Of a stretch of 64,000 bases of DNA, positions 45,783 through 53,960 are shown piece by piece. This DNA is from an uncultured Moraxella sp. GTDB taxonomy: Bacteria > Pseudomonadota > Gammaproteobacteria > Pseudomonadales > Moraxellaceae. A program made the position numbers and the translations under genes. Position 1 is the stretch's first letter. Every line of letters starts with the position of its first letter. The stretch covers positions 1 through 64,000 of the forward strand of contig CALTTC010000003.1 of the NCBI GenBank assembly GCA_943908425.1, in the 5' to 3' direction. The notes under the pieces are model-generated. The model was given only the letters and a program-made list of their open reading frames with translations. It did no database searches and was not told the origin of the DNA.

Positions 45783-46199
45783 TTATTCTACTCGCTGTCC
45801 TTGTTTGTTGATATAAAAACCCACACCATCTTTTTCAACCCAAGCCAGCCCATTAACGAAACTGCCAGCATCCTCAAAGTGCAAAGGGATGACAATTTTT
45901 CCGGCTTTATTGATATAGCCCACCTCATCGCCATTGCCCACCACCGCTAGACCTTCACTAAAGCCCCATCCCCAGCCAAATCGTAGCGGTATGATCATTT
46001 GACCAGCTTCGTCGATAAAGCCAACTTTGCCGTTTTTGCCAACGATGGCTAGACCTTCTTGTAGACAGCTTACATAATCATAACCACTTACTTGTACTTG
46101 TGGTGCTACACAGTCATCCGCCCAAGCTATATTCGTAAGCATTGTTAATGCTAACATTGCCTTTACAATTGTTGGCATTGCCTTTTTCACTACTTTCAC
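45783..46199 (-). CDS. Exported WG-repeat protein
   Basis: A 138-residue secreted or periplasmic protein. A signal peptide ends near AWADD (residue 27). The mature part is made of WG (KWG) repeats: VGFIDEAGQMIIPLRF, VGYINKAGKIVIPLHF and a C-terminal GFYINKQGQRVE. Such repeats form beta-rich modules in bacterial envelope proteins. The start GTG 46199 is supported by AAGGATAAAGA just upstream. Its function is unknown; neighbours are housekeeping genes. Confidence 0.8.
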   Translation of the reverse strand: MKVVKKAMPTIVKAMLALTMLTNIAWADDCVAPQVQVSGYDYVSCLQEGLAIVGKNGKVGFIDEAGQMIIPLRFGWGWGFSEGLAVVGNGDEVGYINKAGKIVIPLHFEDAGSFVNGLAWVEKDGVGFYINKQGQRVE

Positions 46200-46359
46200 T
46201 CTTTATCCTTATCAATCCAAAATGATGATATTGGCAAATGTATAAAATCCCATCACCACACAAACCGCCCAACGACTATTGGTTTTGATGGATTGGTTTT
46301 AGTCCAATTACCCTTTCGCTTATTTTAAAGCATATATTGTCTTAAGCTAATTATTTGTA

Positions 46360-47616
46360 TTACACTTCTTGTATCACCTTTGACAATTTATCATTGGCAA
46401 TATCGTGGGGCATCACAAATTCCACATCGCTTCTAAAGCCTGTTTCCATCAAATTTAGTGCCACCCCAAGCGTTGCCTTGTCTTCAAAAATCACAGCGTG
46501 CAAGGCGTGGGTGATGGGCATATAAATACCCAGCTCTTTGGCACGTTCGTGGACTTGGGCAATGGTATTGACCCCTTCGGCGGTTTGCCCCAGTTTTTTG
46601 ATGGCATTATCAAGGCTTACACCCTTGCCCAACATATGTCCAATACGATAATTACGACTTAACGTAGACGAACAAGTGGCATACAGATCCCCCACCCCTG
46701 ACAAGCCCAAAAAGGTCAAAGGATTTGCCCCCATTGCCACCCCAAATCGGCTCATCTCCGCCAAGGCTCGTGTCAGTAGCATTGCCTTGGTGTTTTCACC
46801 AACTTTATAGCCTTCTGCCATACCCATTGCAATGGCATAGATGTTTTTTAATGCCCCGCCAAGCTCCACACCCTTGATGTCATCGCTTGCAAATACCCGA
46901 AAAAAACCACTGTGCAAGGCGGTCTGAACAGCATGACGCAGTGGCTCACTATCGCTTGCAATCACGGTAGCGGACGGCATATTATCCATAATTTCAAGGG
47001 CAAGGTTTGGCCCGCTCATCACCCCAAAATTGACTTGGGGCAAGGTCTCTTGAATCACATCGCTCATCAAGGCAAAGCTGTTTTTTTCCATTCCTTTGGT
47101 CAAAGAAACCACCGCTTGGGCGGTTATCATTGGGGCAATGGTGGTCAAAATCTCACGCACCGCCGAGCTTGGCGTTGCCACAAAAATAATGTCTTTATCT
47201 TTTACCGCTGTTTTTAAATCATAGCTAAATTTTAGGCGGTCATCCAAGCGATGATTGGGCAAGTATTTTTTGTTAATCCGCCCTTTTTGCATTGCCCGAA
47301 CCGCACGGCGGTCTCGTACCCAAAGCGTGGTATCACAGCCATTTTTGGCAGCCAAATTCGCCATCGCCGTCCCAAAACTGCCCCCACCCAAAAACACCAA
47401 ACGCAAATTTGCTTTATCGGCGGTATTGATACTCACCCCAAGCGTCTGTGGGTCAATGGGGTTTTTTGCTTTTTTAAAGCCTGCAAGCCCTATGATATTG
47501 TCCAAAATACCGCCATCTTCTGTCAATTCACTGACCGCTTGTTTGCCTGTTGTGGCAATTTTGGTGATTTTTTGCACTTGCAATTTGGCTTTATCACCCA
47601 TTTTTGTCAAACTCAT
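46360..47616 (-). CDS. gpsA: Glycerol-3-phosphate dehydrogenase (NAD(P)+) with N-terminal extension
   Basis: Makes glycerol-3-phosphate from dihydroxyacetone phosphate for phospholipids. The Rossmann motif VFLGGGSFGTAMANLAA lies near residue 75, SLTKGMEK and GPNLALEI later. It has 418 residues against the usual 330; the extra 73 at the N-terminus are Lys- and Ala-rich and lack a Met near the domain start. ATG 47616 has AGGG upstream, so the extension appears real. The enzyme core is otherwise standard. Confidence 0.92.
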   Translation of the reverse strand: MSLTKMGDKAKLQVQKITKIATTGKQAVSELTEDGGILDNIIGLAGFKKAKNPIDPQTLGVSINTADKANLRLVFLGGGSFGTAMANLAAKNGCDTTLWVRDRRAVRAMQKGRINKKYLPNHRLDDRLKFSYDLKTAVKDKDIIFVATPSSAVREILTTIAPMITAQAVVSLTKGMEKNSFALMSDVIQETLPQVNFGVMSGPNLALEIMDNMPSATVIASDSEPLRHAVQTALHSGFFRVFASDDIKGVELGGALKNIYAIAMGMAEGYKVGENTKAMLLTRALAEMSRFGVAMGANPLTFLGLSGVGDLYATCSSTLSRNYRIGHMLGKGVSLDNAIKKLGQTAEGVNTIAQVHERAKELGIYMPITHALHAVIFEDKATLGVALNLMETGFRSDVEFVMPHDIANDKLSKVIQEV

Positions 47617-47826
47617 TTTGAAGCCCTATGTCTTGGTTGTATTGATTTCATCAAAGGCTGATAAAAGTTTAAACCTTGTCACGATACCAACATTTCATCA
47701 TTTAAATAGCAAATTGCGTGGCAAATTCATAGCCAATCGCAACCTATAATCACAGTTCAATTTAAGCCACTGCTTTTCATTTGTTTAATCTCATTTATTA
47801 AATTTTTAAATCTCATTTGTTCAATT

Positions 47827-47871
47827 TAAGCCATCAAATCTAAGTCATAAACCTAAGCCATCAAATCTAAG
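47827..47871. repeat. 18-bp direct repeat in the gpsA upstream spacer
   Basis: TAAGCCATCAAATCTAAG occurs at 47827-47844 and again at 47854-47871, with a partial third copy nearby (taagcaactagccctaag). The 294-bp spacer between gpsA and the nitroreductase gene has no other gene. Confidence 0.75.
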
Positions 47872-47910
47872 CAACTAGCCCTAAGCGTCAGCCCCAATTA
47901 TTTTAGCGGT

Positions 47911-48486
47911 TTAATCCAATTGGTATTGCACAAATTGACCAACATCAATCGGCTTACGCTTAGGCAATACCACACCGCTTGTACCCACATAAATAAACCC
48001 AACAATCATATTGGGGGCTTTAACGCCAAAAAAGTCTTGTATCATAGGGTGATTTGCCAGAAGCCCTGTCCGCCAAACGCTACGATAACCAAGGCTTTCT
48101 AGCCCCAGCAAAAAATTTTGCACACACGCCCCAAGGGCAAGCAACTGCTCAAATTCTGGTACTTTTTTATGCACCTTAAAATCGCTAATCACCGCCACAA
48201 TCATTGGGGCACGTTTGGGCATCAGTCTTAATTTTTCACGGTCTTTGGCGGATAATTTTTCGCCTTGTGTTTTGGCGTTTTGCTTGCCTGCCCGCTCTAA
48301 TGCCTGCCCAAAACTGCCCAAACCGCCACCTGTGAGTACCACGAACCGCCAAGGATTTAGCTGTTTATGGTCAGGGGCGGTCATTGCCAAGGCAAATAAT
48401 TCGTTCAGCTCATTTTTGGACGGCACAGGCGTGGTCAAGTTACCAATAGAACGGCGATTTTTTATGGTTTCAAATAGCTTGTTCAT
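47911..48486 (-). CDS. Nitroreductase-family protein, YdjA-like
   Basis: A 191-residue FMN-dependent oxidoreductase family protein. It has the start NRRSIGNLTTPVPSKNELNELF with an RRS motif that binds FMN phosphate, APDHKQLNPWRF near residue 35 and a C-terminal VGFIYVGTS segment. Short NAD(P)H-nitroreductase (YdjA type). The substrate is unknown. It lies next to the methyltransferase gene, with 44 bp between them, but is not part of the restriction system by family. Confidence 0.88.
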   Translation of the reverse strand: MNKLFETIKNRRSIGNLTTPVPSKNELNELFALAMTAPDHKQLNPWRFVVLTGGGLGSFGQALERAGKQNAKTQGEKLSAKDREKLRLMPKRAPMIVAVISDFKVHKKVPEFEQLLALGACVQNFLLGLESLGYRSVWRTGLLANHPMIQDFFGVKAPNMIVGFIYVGTSGVVLPKRKPIDVGQFVQYQLD

Positions 48487-48530
48487 TAATTCATCCTTAA
48501 CACTTCAACCAATCCAAATACTTAAAATTT

Positions 48531-49703
48531 TTAAAATAATGTTTGTTGCTTATTTGCGATTATGGATTTTTCAACCAATTGCAATCTTAGCTTAGCTATA
48601 TTATCAATAGTACCTTCATAACCATTTTCTAGCAATGTTTGAATAGCTTCTGGGTTATTTTTTATGGGTTCAGGAGATTGACAGAGTAAAAACCTTCTAT
48701 TTGCACCATCTTCTTGATTGCACTCAATAACCGCTTGAGCAGTTGTTCCACTACCTGCAAAAAAATCCATAACAATATCATGCCCATCAGTACACAGCTT
48801 AATAAAATATTTAATCATCTGAGTAGGCTTTGCTGTTTTAAACATATGACCCAATCCTAATTTTTCTAAATCGTGTTTGCCTTGGCGAGAATAAAAGTTT
48901 AAAATGCTCATCGCATTATCCTTGCTATCAATCAATAAATGCTTCTCGTAAGGTCTGTTGTTTTTAAATATTAACTTATTATCGTGATATAGCTTAATAA
49001 ATTTTTCTTTTGACGACCAACCACGAGTTTTTAAAGCAGGCAAAAATAGACTAATTTCTGGAATTTCCAGTGTGTGCGGTTTTGATGGTATAGATAAGTC
49101 TTTAGCAAAACAAATATTACCGCATTCATCAACGACAGAATAATTTTTCAACCAACTCAATTCTTCATTGCCATCATATTCCTTGAGTTTGTTTTTTAAG
49201 AAAAGATTAACATCATCTAAATTATTGCTTTTTAAAAACTCATTTTTAATATCTTGACATAAAGATAAAATTATTTGGCGATAATTTGGCATATCAACAC
49301 GCTTTACACTAAAACTTGGGCATTGCTTTTTGTTCTTAGCATAAACAACAACATATTCGTGAATTATATTAATATGTTTAGCATTACTTTTAGTCGCCTG
49401 CTTTGTAATAAACATACCCAAAAAATTTTTTTTTCCGAAAATACTATCACCAATAATCCTTAAATCAACCATTTTATTATCATCAATAGAAATAAAAATC
49501 ACCCCATCATCAGATAGCTTATGCTTTGATTGTTCCAATAAATTTTTTATAAAAAGATCCCAATTTTCAATATCGTCATTATATTCAAAATTTTTGGATT
49601 TGGTGTTATACGGTGGATCTATATATATCATTTTAATTGTATTATTTTTTACAAGTGGCAAAAAATTCTCAGCATTCATACTATATATTTGATTGTATTG
49701 CAT
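48531..49703 (-). CDS. DNA adenine methyltransferase, beta class, of a restriction-modification pair
   Basis: A 390-residue DNA methyltransferase. IDPPYNTKSKNF near residue 28 is catalytic motif IV (DPPY, typical of N6-adenine) and MDFFAGSGTTAQAVIECN in the C-terminal part is the SAM-binding motif I. This order (IV before I) is that of the beta class. The central 200 residues would be the target recognition domain. The start is set at ATG 49703, after GGAAAG, which leaves a 23-bp overlap with the nuclease gene stop. The recognition sequence is unknown. Confidence 0.88.
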   Translation of the reverse strand: MQYNQIYSMNAENFLPLVKNNTIKMIYIDPPYNTKSKNFEYNDDIENWDLFIKNLLEQSKHKLSDDGVIFISIDDNKMVDLRIIGDSIFGKKNFLGMFITKQATKSNAKHINIIHEYVVVYAKNKKQCPSFSVKRVDMPNYRQIILSLCQDIKNEFLKSNNLDDVNLFLKNKLKEYDGNEELSWLKNYSVVDECGNICFAKDLSIPSKPHTLEIPEISLFLPALKTRGWSSKEKFIKLYHDNKLIFKNNRPYEKHLLIDSKDNAMSILNFYSRQGKHDLEKLGLGHMFKTAKPTQMIKYFIKLCTDGHDIVMDFFAGSGTTAQAVIECNQEDGANRRFLLCQSPEPIKNNPEAIQTLLENGYEGTIDNIAKLRLQLVEKSIIANKQQTLF

Positions 49704-50304
49704 CTTTCCACCAATCTTGATTACCATATTTTGCAATAAGTAAATTTTGTGTTTCTTGATATCCAATCACTGGCATAATAGCAAAACCATACTTAACAAC
49801 CAAATCCTTTAATGAAATATTTTGAGTTGAACGACTGTTTGGCTTTCTCGTCAAAATACGATTAAGTAAATAATCGCCGATATCAGGATTTTGACCATAA
49901 ACAATAAATTTCAGCTCAGATAATCCTTGCCAAACACCTACTGCCAAGAACATTTTTTCATCCATAAAGGCTTGAGCTTTCTCCTCATTGGTATCATTAA
50001 AAGTTGCACCCCAACTATTTGCTGATAGCGATACCTGTTTCACCTCTAAATATATGTCTTGGGTTGTAGATTTTTTGGCATCAAAACCGTGTTTTTTTGT
50101 ATTAATTAATTCAAAATTCAAATAACTTGCAATCAGACTGTCTTTATATTCATTAAAAAAAGTATCATTATCTAATTTTTTATACTTTATTTGTATTTTC
50201 ATTAAAGGATTAATTGCCGACGTTGTTTCTACCAAAAATTTACGATTAATTGGCTCAAAGCATCCTTTTTTAAAAATAGCCAAATCTTGATTTTTAAATG
50301 CCAT
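49681..50304 (-). CDS. Putative type II restriction endonuclease
   Basis: A 207-residue protein encoded directly upstream of the methyltransferase. It has TTQDIYLEVKQVSLSANSWG near residue 80, in which Glu87-x-Lys89 fits the E-x-K of PD-(D/E)xK nucleases. No close family was recognised; the call rests mainly on the pairing with the methyltransferase. The ATG 50304 follows the zapE stop codon by one base, and its GGAG lies within the last codons of zapE, so translation may be coupled to zapE. Confidence 0.75.
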   Translation of the reverse strand: MAFKNQDLAIFKKGCFEPINRKFLVETTSAINPLMKIQIKYKKLDNDTFFNEYKDSLIASYLNFELINTKKHGFDAKKSTTQDIYLEVKQVSLSANSWGATFNDTNEEKAQAFMDEKMFLAVGVWQGLSELKFIVYGQNPDIGDYLLNRILTRKPNSRSTQNISLKDLVVKYGFAIMPVIGYQETQNLLIAKYGNQDWWKDAIQSNI

Positions 50305-50305
50305 A

Positions 50306-51436
50306 TTAATAATCTCCGTTATTATGATTAGAGTTTTTACCCAAACGATGAGCCTGCCCCAAATACTCTTCTGATTGCATCTCAAGTAGCCGTGAACGAG
50401 TGCGTTCTATCTCAAAGGCGAGCTTTTGTCCGCTATACAGCTCCAAAATGGGCTGTTCGGCACGCACAAGCAATTTGACACGGCGGTCATAAAATTCATC
50501 AACCAAATAAATAAAGCGTAACGTAGGGTTAGCAAGCGTATCATTAAGGGCTGGCACATTGTCCACCATCACCGTCCCAAATTGATTGGCAATGTCAATA
50601 AAATCAGACGCCGAGCGTGGTTGCATACACAAATCCCGAAAATTAGCAAGCAAGACCGATTCACTGCGTTTTACCACATTGATTGGGCGACCATTGACAA
50701 CGATTGGCTCACTGCTTGACCGCCCAACGCTTAGCTCATCAAATCGCTTGGCAAGCCAATCTTTGGTATCGTGCGACAAAGGCGACACATAAAGCTTTGC
50801 TTGCTTTAATAGCCTTAAGCGATAATCAATGCCAGCGTCAATATTCATGACAGTGGTATGGGCATTGACTTGGGCAATGGCAGGCAAAAAGCGGTCTCGA
50901 TGAATGCCATTTTTGTATAGCCCATCAGGGGCAATGTTGGACGTTGCCACAAGCACCACGCCCTTATCAAACAGCTTACCAAACAAATCACCCAAAATCA
51001 TCGCATCAGCCACATTGGAGACAAAAAATTCATCAAAACAAATCACCCACGCCTTATCGTAGATAATATCCGCCACCGTATCTAGCGGATTTTCTTGCCC
51101 TTGCAATTTAACAAGCTCGCCTTGGACATATTGCATAAAATGATGAAAGTGCATTCGCATTTTTTTGTCAATGGGTAAGCACTCAAAAAACAAATCCATC
51201 ATCCACGTCTTGCCACGCCCCACCCCGCCCCACATATACAAGCCCAAAATCGGCTCACTTTTTTTAAAAAAACCAAAAAACCCTGTCGGCTTATGCTCTT
51301 TTTTGATGATTTTATGATACAGCTCATCTAAATAAACCATCGCCTTTTTTTGTACGTCATCGGGGCTAAAACTGCCACTTGCCAAGGCGGAGTTATATCT
51401 TGCCAAAGGCGTATCATTGCTTGCGGTATGAATCAT
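50306..51436 (-). CDS. zapE: Cell-division ATPase ZapE (AFG1-like)
   Basis: AAA+ ATPase that affects Z-ring stability in E. coli under low oxygen. In 376 residues: Walker A GGVGRGKTWMMDLF near residue 73, Walker B WVICFDEFFVSNVADAMIL near residue 130 and the sensor region LVATSNIAPDGLYKNG. Family length 375. It overlaps the hydrolase stop by one base and is followed at once by the restriction genes. Confidence 0.93.
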   Translation of the reverse strand: MIHTASNDTPLARYNSALASGSFSPDDVQKKAMVYLDELYHKIIKKEHKPTGFFGFFKKSEPILGLYMWGGVGRGKTWMMDLFFECLPIDKKMRMHFHHFMQYVQGELVKLQGQENPLDTVADIIYDKAWVICFDEFFVSNVADAMILGDLFGKLFDKGVVLVATSNIAPDGLYKNGIHRDRFLPAIAQVNAHTTVMNIDAGIDYRLRLLKQAKLYVSPLSHDTKDWLAKRFDELSVGRSSSEPIVVNGRPINVVKRSESVLLANFRDLCMQPRSASDFIDIANQFGTVMVDNVPALNDTLANPTLRFIYLVDEFYDRRVKLLVRAEQPILELYSGQKLAFEIERTRSRLLEMQSEEYLGQAHRLGKNSNHNNGDY

Positions 51437-52560
51437 TATATTGTCCTTATATCGCTGTTGTGGGGGTCAAATTGGTAAAAATACGCCAAAACTTGCTTTA
51501 ATTGCACCAGTTTTTTGTCAAAAAAATGTCCAGTTTGCAAAAAGACAGCGTGGGGCAAGCCAAGGTTTGTTGCCACCGTTTGCAAAAAGGCAGGCGACAC
51601 CAAACGGTCATTGTCCCCATAAATCAAAAATGCCGACCGCCAATCTATCGCCAAATGGGCAAAATCGGCTTTTGTTGTGTTTGCTTTTGATAAGCTTGCT
51701 TTTATTGCTTTTGCTGCACTGGTATTTGGTGAATTGATGGTTAATGAATGCATATTTGACAAATTGGCATTGGCGTTAGGCGACTTGACATTTGAGTTTT
51801 TAACATTTGGATTGCTTAAGGCGTTGGGTACATTCAAGCCCTTTGGTGAACTTAACAATACATCATCTAACAACACATCATCACCCAAGAAATCAGCATT
51901 CGCACTTGATACAGGGGTGCTTGATACAGGGATATTTGACAAATGAGTGCTTGATAACTGGGTATTTGGTGCATCAGCTCTTGACAAGTCAATGCTTGGC
52001 AAATCAACATTTGACCAATCAGTATTGGTTAAATTAGCACTGGGTAAACCAGTATTAGGTAAATTAGCGGTAAATAAGCGTGCATTAACATCGTCATCAA
52101 AATCGTCATCGCCTTTTACTTGACCAGCAAATAACCGCCCAAGCGATGGGGCAATTAAGGCAAGACGCACCACAGGCACGCCTTGACGGCGTAATTTATC
52201 CGCAACCAAGCACGCCATATAACCCCCAAAAGAAAATCCGCCAAGCCAAAATTGCGTGGGGCTGTCAGAATAAGCAGTGATATGCTCTACCACACAAAGG
52301 GCATCGGCAAGCTCCAAAACACTAGCCGTTGCCACCCCAGACGACTGCCCTACCCCACGAGAATTATAGCGTACCACGTTATAGCCTTGGTCTCGGCAAT
52401 GACGAAAGAGTGTGCTGACCACTTTATTGTGCATTGTACCGCCTTCTTTGGGATTGGGGTGAAACAATAACGCTGTAATGGCACTGTCTTGCCAAAGACA
52501 GCTTATTTCTAAGCACCCATCGGCACCCAAGTGTTTTGCACTAATTAGTTCGGTATCCAA
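51436..52560 (-). CDS. COG2945-type alpha/beta hydrolase with a pentapeptide-like repeat insertion
   Basis: A 374-residue serine hydrolase fold: LLFHPNPKEGGTMHNK near residue 31, YNSRGVGQSSG near residue 65 and the nucleophile motif GGFSFGGY at 107-114. The C-terminal IYGDNDRLVSP (near 313) and TGHFF (near 343) hold the acid and histidine. COG2945 hydrolases are usually about 210 residues. The extra 140 residues (about 160-300) sit between the nucleophile and acid. They are mostly five-residue repeats with central Leu and Asn/Ser/Thr. It starts at 52560 and its stop overlaps zapE by one base. Confidence 0.85.
   Translation of the reverse strand: MDTELISAKHLGADGCLEISCLWQDSAITALLFHPNPKEGGTMHNKVVSTLFRHCRDQGYNVVRYNSRGVGQSSGVATASVLELADALCVVEHITAYSDSPTQFWLGGFSFGGYMACLVADKLRRQGVPVVRLALIAPSLGRLFAGQVKGDDDFDDDVNARLFTANLPNTGLPSANLTNTDWSNVDLPSIDLSRADAPNTQLSSTHLSNIPVSSTPVSSANADFLGDDVLLDDVLLSSPKGLNVPNALSNPNVKNSNVKSPNANANLSNMHSLTINSPNTSAAKAIKASLSKANTTKADFAHLAIDWRSAFLIYGDNDRLVSPAFLQTVATNLGLPHAVFLQTGHFFDKKLVQLKQVLAYFYQFDPHNSDIRTI
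51661..52071 (-). repeat. 15-bp tandem units encoding pentapeptide-like repeats
   Basis: About twelve degenerate 15-bp units run from 51895 to 52071, such as AGTATTGGTTAAATT, AGTATTAGGTAAATT and AATGCTTGGCAAATC. They encode residues 164-222, which read in register as ANLPN, TGLPS, ANLTN, TDWSN, VDLPS, IDLSR, ADAPN, TQLSS, THLSN, IPVSS, TPVSS. A looser continuation (residues 230-300, bases 51661-51873) has PNALS, NPNVK, NSNVK type units. The register A(D/N)Lxx is that of pentapeptide-repeat proteins. No frame shift occurs. Confidence 0.9.
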
Positions 52561-52703
52561 AAGTCGCCTTTTTGTGCTATTTTGGGCATTATAGCACAGT
52601 TTTTGTTGGCGTTATGCCGATCTATTACTCACAAAATTACGAAACCACCAACGATTAGCAAGGTTTATTTGTTATAATGGTATTTTTAACCCTAAGGATT
52701 ATA

Positions 52704-53054
52704 ATGCAAAAATTGCTTGCCATCACCCTTGGCGCGCTTGTTCTTAGCGCCTGCCAAAGCACCCCAACCGCCCCAGTTATTCAGCGCAATAACGCTACTT
52801 TTGAGACCACAGGACTTGGCACTACCAAAGCCTTGGCACAAAAACACGCCCTTGACAGCGCCAAAAAGCAATGTGGTATGCGTAGCCCAATTATCCTAAG
52901 CGATCAAGTGCATTACAACGGCGTGCTGGACGAAAAAACAGGGCGACTCATTGACCAAGGCGTAGCGATTGTTGGGACTGTACTTGGCACCAAAACCCCA
53001 AGCCTTAGCCGTGATGACGATTACGAGTATCGCATTAGTTTTAAATGCCAATAG
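52704..53054 (+). CDS. Hypothetical lipoprotein
   Basis: A 116-residue lipoprotein: signal peptide with lipobox LSAC (Cys17) and a mature domain with two further cysteines. The segment AKKQCGMRSPIILSDQVHYNG is not recognised as a known family. ATG 52704 has AAGGA seven bases upstream; a start at 52677 would add nine residues before the signal peptide. Probable -10 box TATAAT at 52673-52678. Function unknown. Confidence 0.72.
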   Translation: MQKLLAITLGALVLSACQSTPTAPVIQRNNATFETTGLGTTKALAQKHALDSAKKQCGMRSPIILSDQVHYNGVLDEKTGRLIDQGVAIVGTVLGTKTPSLSRDDDYEYRISFKCQ

Positions 53055-53085
53055 CGTACATTTAAACGCCGACAGCGTATAAAAA

Positions 53086-53487
53086 TTAATCAAGCCAGTC
53101 AAAAATCTGCCGATTGGCAACAGGAAAATCATCCATTCGCTGTTGCAGTGTCGGTTTGTCTAGCCAAAATAGGGGTTGCTGTTCTGCCCCTACCCGTTTG
53201 GCGTGTAATATTGCATAACTATCCGCACTTAAATGGATAAGATAAGTATGTAAGCACACACCCCGAGCCTGATTACTGACATCACCCAGATGACGGTAAT
53301 GCTCACCTGCTAAACACACCCCAAGTTCTTCACGAATTTCGCGCAATAACGCCGTATATGCACACTCACCATCAGCAAGCTTACCACCAACAAATTCAAG
53401 CTTACCGCCCTCGGGCTTATCATCCGCTCTTCGTGCGACCAAATACCGCCCCTCATACTCAATCACTGCAATAGCAACTGCTAGCAT
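53086..53487 (-). CDS. mutT: NUDIX hydrolase, MutT-like
   Basis: A 133-residue Nudix enzyme that removes pyrophosphate from nucleoside triphosphates such as 8-oxo-dGTP. The Nudix box GGKLADGECAYTALLREIRE followed by ELGV near residue 36 is complete. The start is set at ATG 53487 because GGAG lies six bases upstream; in-frame starts at 53508 and 53601 lack it. The role in 8-oxo-dGTP hydrolysis is by family; other Nudix substrates are possible. Confidence 0.85.
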   Translation of the reverse strand: MLAVAIAVIEYEGRYLVARRADDKPEGGKLEFVGGKLADGECAYTALLREIREELGVCLAGEHYRHLGDVSNQARGVCLHTYLIHLSADSYAILHAKRVGAEQQPLFWLDKPTLQQRMDDFPVANRQIFDWLD

Positions 53488-53521
53488 TGTCGCTCCAAAA
53501 CTTGGCATTATAACTTTTCTG

Positions 53522-53550
53522 TTGTAAAAAATAAAATTTTTTGTTAGAAT
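53522..53550 (+). promoter_or_regulatory. Promoter of rpsT
   Basis: TTGTAA (53522-53527) is followed after 17 bases by TAGAAT (53545-53550), a good sigma-70 pair. It lies 75 bases before the rpsT ATG. Confidence 0.6.
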
Positions 53551-53625
53551 GCCACCTTTAATATATGCGTTGTGGATTCCCCACTTCCTCAAATCTATCA
53601 ACGTTACTTTATTTAAGGATTTATT

Positions 53626-53892
53626 ATGGCCAATTCAGCCCAAGCACGCAAACGCGCTCGTCAAAACGTTAAACGTCGTAGCCAGTCTGCCTCTCAACGT
53701 TCTATGGTGCGCACGTACATTAAACGTGTCCAATCTGCTATTGAACAAAAATCATATGACCTAGCCAGCGAAGCCTACAAAAAGGCAGTGCCTGTGATTG
53801 ACCGTATGGCAGACAAGGGCATTATCCACAAAAACAAAGCCGCGCGTCATAAAAGCCGTCTTAACAAAGCTGTTAAAGCGCTACAAGGCTAA
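53626..53892 (+). CDS. rpsT: Ribosomal protein S20
   Basis: An 88-residue basic protein of the small ribosomal subunit that binds 16S rRNA. It starts MANSAQARKRARQNVKRR, with the rest helical and rich in Lys and Arg, ending KALQG. Length is as in E. coli (87). ATG with AAGGA upstream. A strong terminator follows. Confidence 0.98.
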   Translation: MANSAQARKRARQNVKRRSQSASQRSMVRTYIKRVQSAIEQKSYDLASEAYKKAVPVIDRMADKGIIHKNKAARHKSRLNKAVKALQG

Positions 53893-53921
53893 TTCAATTA
53901 GCATAGCCTAACGCTTACCGC

Positions 53922-53949
53922 AAAAAGAGCCTATAATCAGGCTCTTTTT
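53922..53949. terminator. Rho-independent terminator after rpsT
   Basis: AAAAAGAGCC (53922-53931) pairs perfectly with GGCTCTTTTT (53940-53949) across an 8-base loop, ending in six T. It lies between rpsT and the convergent nnr gene and can work on both strands. Confidence 0.92.
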
Positions 53950-53960
53950 TAGCGTTGTGT

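Noticed and set aside
47255..47749. 164-residue plus-strand ORF opposite gpsA
   Set aside because: Mirror frame of a conserved gene; composition reflects antisense codons; no ribosome site.
51677..51946. Plus-strand ORFs opposite the hydrolase repeats
   Set aside because: The 15-bp repeats keep several frames open by themselves; the minus-strand frame continues into real hydrolase motifs on both sides.
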